A DNA stretch of 64,000 nucleotides from Streptomyces violaceoruber (GTDB taxonomy: Bacteria; Actinomycetota; Actinomycetes; Streptomycetales; Streptomycetaceae): NCBI GenBank assembly GCA_000720805.1, contig JODI01000007.1:62001-126000 (forward strand), in the 5' to 3' direction. The number at the start of each line of letters is the position of its first letter. The stretch's first letter is position 1. Below, one piece after another: positions 16,979-25,263 of the stretch. The translations under genes and the position numbers were made by a program. The notes beneath the pieces are model-generated. The model was not told where the DNA came from. It saw only the letters and a list, made by a program, of their open reading frames with translations, and made no database searches.

Positions 16979-17719
16979 TCACTCCGCGTTCGTACGGGAC
17001 TCCAGAGCGAGCCGGGTGTCGTCGCCGTAGACGCCGGTCTCGTCGCCACGGATGCCGTACCAGAGCTGGAAGCGGGCCACCGCCTCGGTCAGGGTCGGGT
17101 CGTAACGGCCGCTGGTGGAGCCGTTGTCGTACACGTTCGGGATGCGCAGCAGGCGTTGCTGGAGGTCGGTCACCTCCGGGCCGCTGGATCCCTCCCGCAG
17201 GGTGCCGGGGCCGTCGGGGTCGGACGCGCCGCCGCCCGAGGCGGTCGGGGTCGGTTCGGCCGAGGCCGGCGGGGGCGGCGCGGCGGGAGCCGGTTCGGCG
17301 CTCGCGTCGCTGCGGCCGGGCAGCAGGAGCGCGCAGCCGAAGCCGACCACGGCGGCAGCGGCCACGGCTCCCCCGACGGCGATACGGCGCAGCCCGCGCG
17401 ACCGGTCGCGGGGCGGGGCGGGCGGGACCGGGCGGCGGCGGTCGCGGGGCAGGGCGGCCGGGACCGGGGGCAGGCGGTCGCCGACGACAGGCGGCAGCTC
17501 CTGTGTCTCCTCCTCGGCGTGCGGGCGTACCACGGGCATCGCGCCCGCCGCGTCGACGCCGCGCGGACGCTGCCGCGTCACCGGCTCGTACCGGCCGGTC
17601 TGCTCCCGGTACTCCCTGATCAGCTCCGCGAGGGCGTCGGTGCGACGCGGGCGCAGCACCCGGATCGGTTCGAGGGGCGGCCTGTCCTCAGGCGCGCCCT
17701 CGTCGGGCGGTGTCGGCAT
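16979..17719 (-). CDS. Membrane-anchored peptidoglycan-binding domain protein
   Basis: 246 residues in three parts: an Arg/Pro-rich cytoplasmic N-terminus (about 1-108), one membrane span (about 112-133), and an extracytoplasmic Pro/Ala-rich linker leading to a peptidoglycan-binding domain (LREGSSGPEVTDLQQRLLRI, then YDPTLTEAVARFQLWYGI). The C-terminus would contact the cell wall. GGGAGGAG lies about seven bases before the ATG. The gene is divergent from the TetR gene and shares its 173-base promoter region with the TetR operator, so it could be co-regulated. Confidence 0.85.
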   Translation of the reverse strand: MPTPPDEGAPEDRPPLEPIRVLRPRRTDALAELIREYREQTGRYEPVTRQRPRGVDAAGAMPVVRPHAEEETQELPPVVGDRLPPVPAALPRDRRRPVPPAPPRDRSRGLRRIAVGGAVAAAAVVGFGCALLLPGRSDASAEPAPAAPPPPASAEPTPTASGGGASDPDGPGTLREGSSGPEVTDLQQRLLRIPNVYDNGSTSGRYDPTLTEAVARFQLWYGIRGDETGVYGDDTRLALESRTNAE

Positions 17720-17825
17720 GCTGGTCTCCTCCCGTCCCCTGCGCAGGGACCTCCGGCATCCCCCGGGAAGGGATACGTGCCGGTCGGGCGAGGAGTTCAG
17801 CGGACCACGCCGCGATCGGCACAGA

Positions 17826-17859
17826 GCACTCAGTTCCCCCGGAGTACTGCACTGAGTGC
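17826..17859. promoter_or_regulatory. TetR operator region: GCACTCAGT / ACTGAGTGC inverted repeats
   Basis: GCACTCAGT (17826-17834) and ACTGAGTGC (17851-17859) are perfect 9-base inverted arms 16 bases apart. The right arm is itself part of GCACT-G-AGTGC, a compact 11-base palindrome, and continues as CATACG, a -10-like box. A very similar sequence, TGACACTCAGTGCCATACG, precedes the next gene at 18663. The spacing and position directly before a TetR gene suggest autoregulation. Confidence 0.65.
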
Positions 17860-17892
17860 CATACGTCCCGACCGGGTGCTACGTTCGCGTCC

Positions 17893-18630
17893 ATGAGCTC
17901 CGAGAACGCCGAGAGCGCCGCCAAGGCGAGGAAGCCGGATCCGGCGAACGGGAAACCCCCCATGCGGGACGCGCTCGTGGCCGCCGCCTTCCGGCTGTTC
18001 CTGGAGCGGGGGTACGAGCAGACCACCGTCGACGACATCGTGGCGCTCGCCGGCGTCGGACGCCGGTCGTTCTTCCGCTACTTCCCCTCCAAGGAGGACG
18101 TGGTCTTCCCCGACCACGAGCGCTGTCTGGCCGACATGACGGACTTCCTGGCCTCCGGCGACGGGACCGAGGAACCCGTGGGGAGGGTCTGCGACGCGGC
18201 CCGGCTGGTGCTGCGGATGTACGCCGAGAACCCCACGTTCTCCGTCCAGCGCTACCGCCTGACCAAGAAGGTTCCGGGTCTGCGCGCGTACGAACTGTCC
18301 GTGGTGTGGCGCTACGAGCGGGCCCTCGCCGAGTACCTGCGCGCACGGTTCGCGGGCCGGCGCGACGGGACCCTGCAGGCCGACGTGATCGCCGCAGCCG
18401 TGGTCGCGGCCCACAACAACGCGCTGCGCTCCTGGCTGCGCTCGGACGGGCAGGGCGACGCGAGCGCCACGGTGGACCACGCGCTGGGCTACGTGCAGTC
18501 GGCCTTCGGTACGGCTGCACCGGCGCCCCTCGTCGAGCAGCCGGAGGACGTGGTGGTGGTCGTCTCCCGGCGCGGGGCCCCGCTGTGGCGGGTGGTCCAG
18601 GAGATCGAGACCACGCTGGGACGGGATTGA
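17893..18630 (+). CDS. TetR/AcrR-family transcriptional regulator
   Basis: 245 residues. The N-terminal helix-turn-helix is clear: AAFRLFLERGYEQTTVDDIV, then ALAGVGRRSFFRYFPSKEDV. The C-terminal ligand domain contains a long helical region and ends in an unusual hydrophobic strand (EDVVVVVSRRGAPLWRVVQE). The ATG at 17893 has no good Shine-Dalgarno sequence; a CATACG/TACGTT region just upstream hints at a short leader. It is followed by a Zn-ribbon/OB-fold gene whose promoter carries the same ACTSAGTGCCATACG motif, so both genes are likely under its control. Confidence 0.92.
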   Translation: MSSENAESAAKARKPDPANGKPPMRDALVAAAFRLFLERGYEQTTVDDIVALAGVGRRSFFRYFPSKEDVVFPDHERCLADMTDFLASGDGTEEPVGRVCDAARLVLRMYAENPTFSVQRYRLTKKVPGLRAYELSVVWRYERALAEYLRARFAGRRDGTLQADVIAAAVVAAHNNALRSWLRSDGQGDASATVDHALGYVQSAFGTAAPAPLVEQPEDVVVVVSRRGAPLWRVVQEIETTLGRD

Positions 18631-18662
18631 CCCATTCTTGGGGTACGGAGTGCCTTTACGAG

Positions 18663-18677
18663 TGACACTCAGTGCCA
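18663..18677 (+). promoter_or_regulatory. Second TetR operator copy before the OB-fold gene
   Basis: TGACACT-C-AGTGCCA is a near-perfect palindrome with one mismatch outside the core, followed by TACG. Fourteen of the 15 bases ACTCAGTGCCATACG match the site before the TetR gene (one central C/G difference). It lies about 100 bases before the probable start of the downstream gene, where a promoter would be expected. Confidence 0.6.
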
Positions 18678-18776
18678 TACGCTGGCGGCGTGCACGGTGG
18701 CACGGCGAACCGGGCACGTGCGTGCGCGGTGACCCGGGCACGCGGGATTCAGGCCGAGCACAGGGAGTTGACCAGC

Positions 18777-19205
18777 GTGTACCACCCCTCAGCAAGCGTT
18801 GCTCGTCAGTCAGCCGGTGCCGCCGCGGGCCTCCTGGATCCCAGGAGGCCGGAGCCGCGCGGCCCGGGCTCGGAGACCATCCTGTTCCAGCGCTGCACCT
18901 GGTGCGGCACCGCCATGTACCACCGGCTGCTGTGTCCGGTCTGCCAGGGCAGCGACCTGCGGACGGAGCGCAGCGAGGGCATCGGCACGGTCCGCCACTC
19001 CACGGTGGTGCACCGCAACACCCCCGCCGCGCGCAACGTGTCGTTGATCGAGATGGCGGAGGGCTTCGTCCTGCGCGGCCGGGTGATGGGCCCGCTCATC
19101 GGCATTCACAGCGGGGACCGGGTACGACTGTCCACCGTGAAGGACCCGGTCCGGGGCGAGCCAGTCTTCCAGCTGGTCGACGAGCCGTACCGCGCCTGGA
19201 GCTGA
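18777..19205 (+). CDS. Zn-ribbon OB-fold protein (DUF35 family)
   Basis: 142 residues. The N-terminal zinc ribbon has four cysteines in two pairs (CTWCGTAMYHRLLCPVC) and is followed by an OB-fold (GIGTVRHSTVVHRNTP, then GFVLRGRVMGPLIGIHSGDR). Proteins of this family act as acyl-CoA-binding partners of thiolases or CoA-dependent enzymes; no thiolase gene is adjacent here. The GTG at 18777 has AGGGAG nine bases upstream; an earlier GTG at 18690 is possible but would add a low-complexity Arg/Ala-rich extension. The TetR operator motif upstream links it to the preceding regulator. Confidence 0.82.
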   Translation: MYHPSASVARQSAGAAAGLLDPRRPEPRGPGSETILFQRCTWCGTAMYHRLLCPVCQGSDLRTERSEGIGTVRHSTVVHRNTPAARNVSLIEMAEGFVLRGRVMGPLIGIHSGDRVRLSTVKDPVRGEPVFQLVDEPYRAWS

Positions 19206-19212
19206 CACTCCG

Positions 19213-20589
19213 TCAGGCAGACCCGCCCGGCCGCCGCTCCCCCGTTCCGGGGACCAGATCGCGCACCCGCACCGGCAGCCCCGACTCGAAGCACTGGTTG
19301 GCCGCGAGCCCGACGGCCAGCGCGAGGGCGCCGTCACGTTCGGTGGCCGTCGGATGGGTTCCGGCGCCGACAGCGTCGGCATGCATGGGTTGCGCCGGGT
19401 CCACGGGGCCGAAGAGCGCGTCCAGCATACGCGGATCGCCTCCGCCGTGCGCCTCGTGCGCGGTGACCAGCGGGACGTCGACCGGCGGCTGCCACAGCGG
19501 GCGCAGGGTGAGGCGGGCCCCGCCCGCGTGTTCGGCGGCGGTGTCGCCGTGCACGGCGCCGCTGCCCGAGGTGATCAGGGCCCGGGGCGGCTGCCAGCGA
19601 CTCTCCTCCACCTCCAGCTCCAGCCGGCCCGCGCTGCCGTTGAACATCACCCGGTAGCCCTCCCACGGGGAGTAGGCGGTGAGGTGGTACGTCATCGTCG
19701 CGCCGCCGACGTAGCGGACGAGGACGGCCATGTCGTCCTCGATGGTGACGGGACCGTCGAAGACGTTGCGGTCACGGACGTATCCGTCGTCCTGTTCGGC
19801 GTCGAGATACAGGGCGCGCAGGGTGTCGTCGGCCGCGAGGTCCAGGGCGAAGGGATCGTCGGCCGCGGCGGCGGCGCCGTGGGCACGGTCGTAGGCCCGG
19901 CGCAGTCCGTGGCGTTCGCCCGCCGCACGGCCGTAGAAGCCGAGCCGTCCGTAGCCGAAGACGTCCTGCGGCTCGTCGGCGAGCCACCAGTTGACGAGGT
20001 CGAAGTGGTGGCTCGACTTGTGCACCATGAGGCCGCCGCTGCGCTGCTTGTCCCGGTGCCAGCGGCGGAAGTAGTCGGCGCCGTGGCGTACGTCGAGCAG
20101 CCACTCGAAGTGCACGGACAGGACCTCGCCGACCGCGCCCTCGGCGAGCAGCGCGCGGACCTTCTCGTGGACGGGGTTGAAGCGGTAGTTGAAGGCGACG
20201 GTCAGGGAGTTGCCGGTGTCCCGGACCGTGGCGAGGATGCGGGAGCAGCGGTCCGCGTCCACGGTCATCGGCTTCTCGGTGACCACCCGGCAGCCGGCTT
20301 TCAGGGCCGGGACGATGTAGCGGTCGTGCTCGGCGTCGACGGTGGTGACGACGACCTCGTCGATGTCCTCCTCGGCGAGCAGTTCGTCGAAGCGGTCCGG
20401 TTCCCACTGGGCGGCGGCCGGTTCACCGGCCGCGGTCAACAGGCCGTTGTGGAAGGCCATCCGGGTGGGGCTGGGATCGCAGAGGGCGGCGACGAGGTGG
20501 TCGGGGCGTTCGGCGAGGGCCCGGGTGAACATCTGGGCGCGGTGCCCGGTGCCGACGACGACGGCCCGGTGACGGTGGGTTCGGCTCAT
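19213..20589 (-). CDS. Gfo/Idh/MocA-family oxidoreductase
   Basis: 458 residues, longer than the usual 330-400. The N-terminal Rossmann fold starts RAVVVGTGHRAQMFTRALAE, and the family's EKPM motif with the catalytic Lys appears in CRVVTEKPMTVDADRC. The C-terminal domain includes GGLMVHKSSHHFDLVNWWL, which carries the conserved His residues of the active site. Such enzymes oxidise or reduce sugars, inositols or sugar acids with NAD(P). The ATG at 20589 follows GGGGGAAG; the LacI-like palindrome lies between this site and the ATG, so repressor binding would also cover the start region. Confidence 0.9.
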   Translation of the reverse strand: MSRTHRHRAVVVGTGHRAQMFTRALAERPDHLVAALCDPSPTRMAFHNGLLTAAGEPAAAQWEPDRFDELLAEEDIDEVVVTTVDAEHDRYIVPALKAGCRVVTEKPMTVDADRCSRILATVRDTGNSLTVAFNYRFNPVHEKVRALLAEGAVGEVLSVHFEWLLDVRHGADYFRRWHRDKQRSGGLMVHKSSHHFDLVNWWLADEPQDVFGYGRLGFYGRAAGERHGLRRAYDRAHGAAAAADDPFALDLAADDTLRALYLDAEQDDGYVRDRNVFDGPVTIEDDMAVLVRYVGGATMTYHLTAYSPWEGYRVMFNGSAGRLELEVEESRWQPPRALITSGSGAVHGDTAAEHAGGARLTLRPLWQPPVDVPLVTAHEAHGGGDPRMLDALFGPVDPAQPMHADAVGAGTHPTATERDGALALAVGLAANQCFESGLPVRVRDLVPGTGERRPGGSA

Positions 20590-20590
20590 G

Positions 20591-20600
20591 GAAAGCGCTT
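20591..20600. promoter_or_regulatory. LacI-type operator-like palindrome at oxidoreductase start
   Basis: GAAAGCGCTT, containing the perfect palindrome AAGCGCTT, lies one base before the oxidoreductase ATG. It is identical over ten bases to the element at 4003-4012 upstream of the sugar importer. A ten-base match with the LacI-type CG centre in two sugar-related promoters suggests one shared, unlinked LacI-family regulator. Confidence 0.55.
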
Positions 20601-20764
20601 CCCCCACGCGGGAGTCGGCTACGCGCGCTGGCTGGATCGCATCGCTCACCGGTGACCGATTCCCCTTTAAAGACAACCCACAGGACTCTCGGCCCCTCCT
20701 CTGTGACACGTGAGGCTCCCGCGACGGACGGGGCGCCCGCGTTCGGGGGTTTGAGGAGAGGACC

Positions 20765-23557
20765 ATGATCCGTGCCCGGCGAATATGTGTGACCGCCGTG
20801 GCGGTGCTGGCGGCCCTGGCGGGGGCGCCCGGACTGGCACAGGCCCAAGAGCCGAGACAGCCGCAGCCGCCCGGCACGGCGACCGCGGAAGGGCTTCCGC
20901 CCGGCTGGCGGGTCGCCGGGGAGGGTGCCGCGCGCGAGCTGGTGTGGCGTGCTCCGCAGCGGGTGCCCATGGGGGACGCACGCGTCGAGTTCCACACCGG
21001 GAACCGGCTGCTCGGAGTGCCGTCGGCGGGGAAGGACGGGCGGACGTTCCGTCTGCGCCTCGACGAGATCCGCACGGCGAGACTGACCGACCTCCAGGTG
21101 ACGGCCGCGGGACGCCGGTTGGACGCGCCCACCGGCACGGCCGCCGAGTCCCGCGAGCGCGGCTCCCTGGCCGCCGCCCAGCCGCCCGCTCCCCTGCCGA
21201 CGGGAGCCGTCGACCCCGGGAAGCCGGGCTCGTACCGCACGGCCGCCGGTGAGTACGACCTCGCCCCGGTACGCCTGCCCGGGCTCTCGGCGCCGGTCGA
21301 GATGCGCGCCGAGGTGGTGGCCCCGAAAGGCGCCACCGGCAGCCGCCCCCTGGCGCTGTTCCTGCACGGCCGGCACCCCACCTGCTACAAGCCGGGCGGC
21401 ACCGAGGACGACGTGAACATCGACTGGCCCTGTCCGGCCGGCCTGAAGGAGATCCCCAGCCACAAGGGCTATCTGCGGGACCAGAAGCTGCTGGCATCCC
21501 AGGGCTATGTCACCGTGTCGATCTCGGCCAACGGTGTCAACGGCCAGGACGGTGGTCTCGAGGACGCCGGCGCCCAGGCGCGCTCCTCCCTCGTCCGGCA
21601 GCACCTGGCCCGCTGGGCCGACTGGGCCGCCCACCCGGCCACGGCACCGGCCGTCGTACGCGCCGCGCCGAAGGCCGACCTGTCCCGTGTCCTGCTGGTC
21701 GGACACTCACGCGGCGGCGAGGGCGTCAACCGGGCCGCCATGGACAGCCTCTACCCGCCGCCCGCCGACCAGGACGGCTACCGCGGCCCGGTGCGCTGGA
21801 AGGTGCGCGGGACCGTGCTCATCGGACCGACGATCTTCGGCCAGAATCCGGTCGCGGACGTGCCGTCGGTGACGATCCTGCCCGGCTGCGACGGCGACGT
21901 GTCCGACCTCCAGGGCGAGGTGTACGTCGACGGGACGCGCGGGGTGAGCCGGGGCAGCGCCCTGCACAGCGCCGTGTACATGGTCGGCGCCAACCACAAC
22001 TACTTCAACAGCGAGTGGACCCCGGGCCAGTCCGAGGCACCCTCCTGGGACGACTTCTGGGAGGGCGGGGAGCAGGGGGAACAGAAGGACCCGGTGTGCT
22101 CGGTGGGCGCTCCGACCCGGCTGACAGCCGACCAGCAGCACCAGGCCGGGGCGACCTACATCGCCGCGGCGGCCCGGCTGTTCGTCGCCGGTGACGACAA
22201 GGTCCGCCCGCTGCTCGACGGCTCGGGCCGCCGGGCTCCCTCGGCGGATCCCGCCCGGGTGCTGACGCACGCCGTCGGCGCGCGGCGCGGCGCCGGGTTC
22301 CTGCCGGACGGACCCGTGAAGGTGACCGGCGGCCGGCTGTGCTCGGCGGTGGATCCGGACCCGGCCGTCTCCTGCCTGGACCCCGAGTCCTCAGCGGCCT
22401 CCCCGCACTTCGCGCGCTGGGACACGGAGCGCGAGAGCGGACGCCGTGCCGTGGCGCTGCGCTGGTCGTCTCCCGGGTCGGTGACGCGGGTGCGTCCCGA
22501 CAAGCCGGTCTCGCTCACCGGTGCCAAGGACCTGGCGCTGCGGGTGATCGTGCCGCCGAACACCACCGGCACGCGGCTCGACGTGGCCGTCGCCGACGCC
22601 TCCGGCAAGCGGGCCACGCTCGGCGGGGTCCGGGTGGACGGGTTGCCGGGCAGTGACAACACGACCTCGTACTGGGCGCGCGAGGTGCGCGTACCGCTGT
22701 CGGCCGCCGCCCGCGCGGGGCTCGACCTCAAGCACATCAAGTCCCTTGAGCTGACGCCGCGTTCGGGCTCGGGCCAGGCCTGGCTGATGGACGCGTGGGG
22801 CTGGCGTCCGGGGACGCCGGCGGTCCGGGCGGCCGCGCTGCCGCGCGTCGACATCGGCCGCACGACGGTGAAGGAGGGCGACTCCGGCGTCCGTACGTAC
22901 CGGATCCCGGTGCGGGTGGCCGGGCAGGGCAGTGGTCAGGTGCGGGTGTACGTGATCGACCCGGAGACCGGCACGGCGAAGGACCGGCTCGTGACGGTGA
23001 GGCCCGGCGGCCGGGACATCGACGTGTCGGTGAAGGTGACGGGCAACACCCGCTACGCGTACGACATGGACCACGACATCGCCGTGAAGGCGGTCCACGG
23101 GGCGGTCGTCGGCGCGTACCGCGGCGGGGTCAGCGTGCAGAACGACGACCCCCTGCCGAAGATCGGCGTGACGCCGGTCGCGGACCGGGTGACCGAGGGT
23201 CAACCGCTGACCTGGCGGGTGACGCTGTCCGAGGCCGCCGACGTGGAGGTGTGGCCCTTCCTCGCGGCGACCTCGCCCACCCAGGGTGCGGAGCTGTCCA
23301 CCAAGGATGTCGATCCGCAGTGGCTGATGGACAACTTCGGTGTCTCCCCGGATCCGGAGCTCCCGCTGTCCGAGGCGTACCTCTACCTGCAGGCGGCCGT
23401 GCCCGCCGGGCAGACCAGCGCGGAGACCTCCGTGCCGACCGTCGCGGACACGGTGGCCGAGCCGGCCGAGTCGGTGCGTTTCCGGCTCGCCGACGACGGG
23501 GGTGAGCCGCAGGAGGGCGGACCGGAGGCGACCGGCACGGTGCTGGACGCGTCGTAG
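20765..23557 (+). CDS. Large secreted alpha/beta hydrolase with C-terminal beta domain
   Basis: 930 residues. A signal peptide (MIRARRICVTAVAVLAALAG, ending near AQAQE) exports it. The catalytic core (about 175-480) has LALFLHGRHPTCY as the oxyanion strand and LLVGHSRGGEGVNRAAMD as the nucleophile elbow with Ser in GHSRG; ILPGCDGDVSD and MVGANHNYFNSEW are plausible acid and His regions. The last ~230 residues resemble Calx-beta-type modules (VDIGRTTVKEGDSGVRTYRI, then IGVTPVADRVTEGQPLTWRV). Substrate unknown; an esterase acting outside the cell is likely. GAGGAGAGG lies five bases before the ATG. Confidence 0.87.
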   Translation: MIRARRICVTAVAVLAALAGAPGLAQAQEPRQPQPPGTATAEGLPPGWRVAGEGAARELVWRAPQRVPMGDARVEFHTGNRLLGVPSAGKDGRTFRLRLDEIRTARLTDLQVTAAGRRLDAPTGTAAESRERGSLAAAQPPAPLPTGAVDPGKPGSYRTAAGEYDLAPVRLPGLSAPVEMRAEVVAPKGATGSRPLALFLHGRHPTCYKPGGTEDDVNIDWPCPAGLKEIPSHKGYLRDQKLLASQGYVTVSISANGVNGQDGGLEDAGAQARSSLVRQHLARWADWAAHPATAPAVVRAAPKADLSRVLLVGHSRGGEGVNRAAMDSLYPPPADQDGYRGPVRWKVRGTVLIGPTIFGQNPVADVPSVTILPGCDGDVSDLQGEVYVDGTRGVSRGSALHSAVYMVGANHNYFNSEWTPGQSEAPSWDDFWEGGEQGEQKDPVCSVGAPTRLTADQQHQAGATYIAAAARLFVAGDDKVRPLLDGSGRRAPSADPARVLTHAVGARRGAGFLPDGPVKVTGGRLCSAVDPDPAVSCLDPESSAASPHFARWDTERESGRRAVALRWSSPGSVTRVRPDKPVSLTGAKDLALRVIVPPNTTGTRLDVAVADASGKRATLGGVRVDGLPGSDNTTSYWAREVRVPLSAAARAGLDLKHIKSLELTPRSGSGQAWLMDAWGWRPGTPAVRAAALPRVDIGRTTVKEGDSGVRTYRIPVRVAGQGSGQVRVYVIDPETGTAKDRLVTVRPGGRDIDVSVKVTGNTRYAYDMDHDIAVKAVHGAVVGAYRGGVSVQNDDPLPKIGVTPVADRVTEGQPLTWRVTLSEAADVEVWPFLAATSPTQGAELSTKDVDPQWLMDNFGVSPDPELPLSEAYLYLQAAVPAGQTSAETSVPTVADTVAEPAESVRFRLADDGGEPQEGGPEATGTVLDAS

Positions 23558-23566
23558 CCCGACCGT

Positions 23567-23600
23567 CACAGGGGGCGGGCCGCGCGGCTCGCCCCCTGTG
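23567..23600. terminator. Bidirectional terminator hairpin
   Basis: CACAGGGGGCG (23567-23577) and CGCCCCCTGTG (23590-23600) form a perfect 11-base stem with a 12-base loop. It fills the 43-base gap between two convergent genes and can serve both strands. Confidence 0.8.
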
Positions 23601-23987
23601 TCAGGAATCGAAGCTCACCCGGATGCCGACCGTCCCGTCCAGGCCGCGGCGCAGTCTGCTGCCGAGCAGGGAGAGGCGGCCCAGAATGCCGTACTTGCGC
23701 CTGATGAGCTGCCGGTACCGGGCGACCGTGGCCGCGTCGGTGATCTCGGCGGTGGCGGGGACCAGGTCGCCGGTCGGGTGGCCGCGCGCGTCACAGGGCC
23801 CGACGAGGACGTCGCCCCGCGCCCGAATGCGCTTGACCTTGCCGGAGTCGGCGGCGGTCCACACACCGAGCGTGTCGCCGTCGCGCACCACCCACACCGG
23901 GGTGGCGACCGGAGTGCCGTTCCTCCGAAAGCTGGTGACCAGCAGATACTTGCCCGCGCCCAGGCGCGCCGACGCCGTCTCGTCCAT
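23601..23987 (-). CDS. PPOX-class (F420/FMN-dependent) oxidoreductase
   Basis: 128 residues, the usual size of the single-domain split-barrel proteins related to pyridoxamine phosphate oxidase. Visible family features are KYLLVTSFRRNGTPVATPVW, the cofactor-contact strand VWTAADSGKVKRIRARGDV, and PATAEITDAATVARYRQLIR near the C-terminus. In actinobacteria these often use coenzyme F420. The ATG at 23987 is chosen because the family starts about ten residues before this first strand. It is convergent with the secreted hydrolase; no operon partner. Confidence 0.88.
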   Translation of the reverse strand: MDETASARLGAGKYLLVTSFRRNGTPVATPVWVVRDGDTLGVWTAADSGKVKRIRARGDVLVGPCDARGHPTGDLVPATAEITDAATVARYRQLIRRKYGILGRLSLLGSRLRRGLDGTVGIRVSFDS

Positions 23988-24059
23988 GTCGGGAAGTCTA
24001 GGCGGCCCTCCGTTGCCGCGGGGTTCCAGCACCGGGGCCGGTCCGGGGGCCGGGCCCGG

Positions 24060-25238
24060 TCAGCCGACCGCCGCCGCCATCCGCCGTACCGCCTCCTGAA
24101 GGATCTCCGGTGAGGTCGCCAGGTTCAGGCGTACGTGCCCCGCGCCCCCGGTCCCGAAGGGGAGCCCGGAGCTGAGGGCCACCCGGCCGCGGCGCAGGAA
24201 GGTCTGCGCCGGGTCGTCGCCGAGGCCGAGGGCGCGGCAGTCGAGCCAGACCAGGTAGGTGGCCTCGCCCGGGCGGCAGACCACCGCGGGCAGGTGCTCG
24301 GCGAGCAGGTCCGCGAGCAGGCGCCGGTTGTCTTCGAGACCGGCCAGCAGGGCGTCCAGCCAGGGGACGCCCTCGCGCAGGGCGGCGGTGTGGGCGAGCA
24401 CGCCGACGTGGCTCGGGCCGTGCCCGACCTCTTCCGGCAGCCGGGCCAGGTCGGCGGCGGCCCCGGGTCCCGCGACGGCGAGCGCGGCCTTCAGGCCGGC
24501 CAGGTTCCAGCCCTTGGACGCCGACATCAGGGACAGCCCGTTCTCGCCGCCCGGCACGCGGAGGTACGGCACGAAGCGCGCGCCGGCGGTGACGAGCGGG
24601 GCGTGGATCTCGTCGGCGACCACCCGGACGCCGTACCGCCCGGCGAGGGCGGCGACCGCGGTCAGTTCCTCGGCGGTGTGCACGGTGCCGGTCGGGTTGT
24701 GCGGGCTGCACAGCAGGTAGGCGGCCCGCCGCCCGCCCGCGACCGCCCGCCGGAAGGTCTCCTCCAGGGTGCCCAGGTCGAGGCGCCCGTCCGCGCCCAG
24801 CGGGGCCTCGGCCACCGTCCGGTCCATGTGCGCGACGAACTGGAAGAACGGCGGATACACGGGCGGGTTCACGACCACCGGGTCACCGGGGCCGGTGACC
24901 AGTCTCAGCATCTCGACGACGCCGAGCATCACGTCGGGCACGATCGCGGTGCGTTCCACCGCGAGCCCGTCCCAGTCCCACCGCTCGGCGGCGAAGGCGG
25001 CCAGCGCCTCGGCGTACGCGGTGCCGGCCGGGTAGCCGGTGTCGCCGAGCGCGAGCGCGTCCGTGACCGCGCGGACGACCGGTTCGGCGAGCGGGACGTC
25101 CATCTCGGCCACCCACACCGGCAGGACGTCCTCGGGATACGTGCGCCACTTCATGCTGGTACGACGACGGAGCTGGTCGAGGGTGAGGGAGCGCAGTGGA
25201 TTCGGTTCACCGGACGGTTCGTGCGGGATCCTGGTCAT
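24060..25238 (-). CDS. MalY/PatB-type aminotransferase, probable C-S lyase
   Basis: 392 residues from the ATG at 25238. A fold-type I PLP enzyme: [18 protein letters not shown] and [18 protein letters not shown] are typical of the MalY/PatB branch, [15 protein letters not shown] carries the conserved Asn, DEIHAPLV the PLP-contacting Asp, and [15 protein letters not shown] the Schiff-base Lys. Such enzymes cleave cystathionine or cysteine conjugates. There is no Shine-Dalgarno sequence; TATCTT ends 6 bases before the ATG, so transcription probably starts at the ATG (leaderless). A GTG at 25244 is an alternative start. Confidence 0.88.
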   Translation of the reverse strand: MTRIPHEPSGEPNPLRSLTLDQLRRRTSMKWRTYPEDVLPVWVAEMDVPLAEPVVRAVTDALALGDTGYPAGTAYAEALAAFAAERWDWDGLAVERTAIVPDVMLGVVEMLRLVTGPGDPVVVNPPVYPPFFQFVAHMDRTVAEAPLGADGRLDLGTLEETFRRAVAGGRRAAYLLCSPHNPTGTVHTAEELTAVAALAGRYGVRVVADEIHAPLVTAGARFVPYLRVPGGENGLSLMSASKGWNLAGLKAALAVAGPGAAADLARLPEEVGHGPSHVGVLAHTAALREGVPWLDALLAGLEDNRRLLADLLAEHLPAVVCRPGEATYLVWLDCRALGLGDDPAQTFLRRGRVALSSGLPFGTGGAGHVRLNLATSPEILQEAVRRMAAAVG

Positions 25239-25263
25239 GCGCACAAGATAAGGGGGCTGCGGT

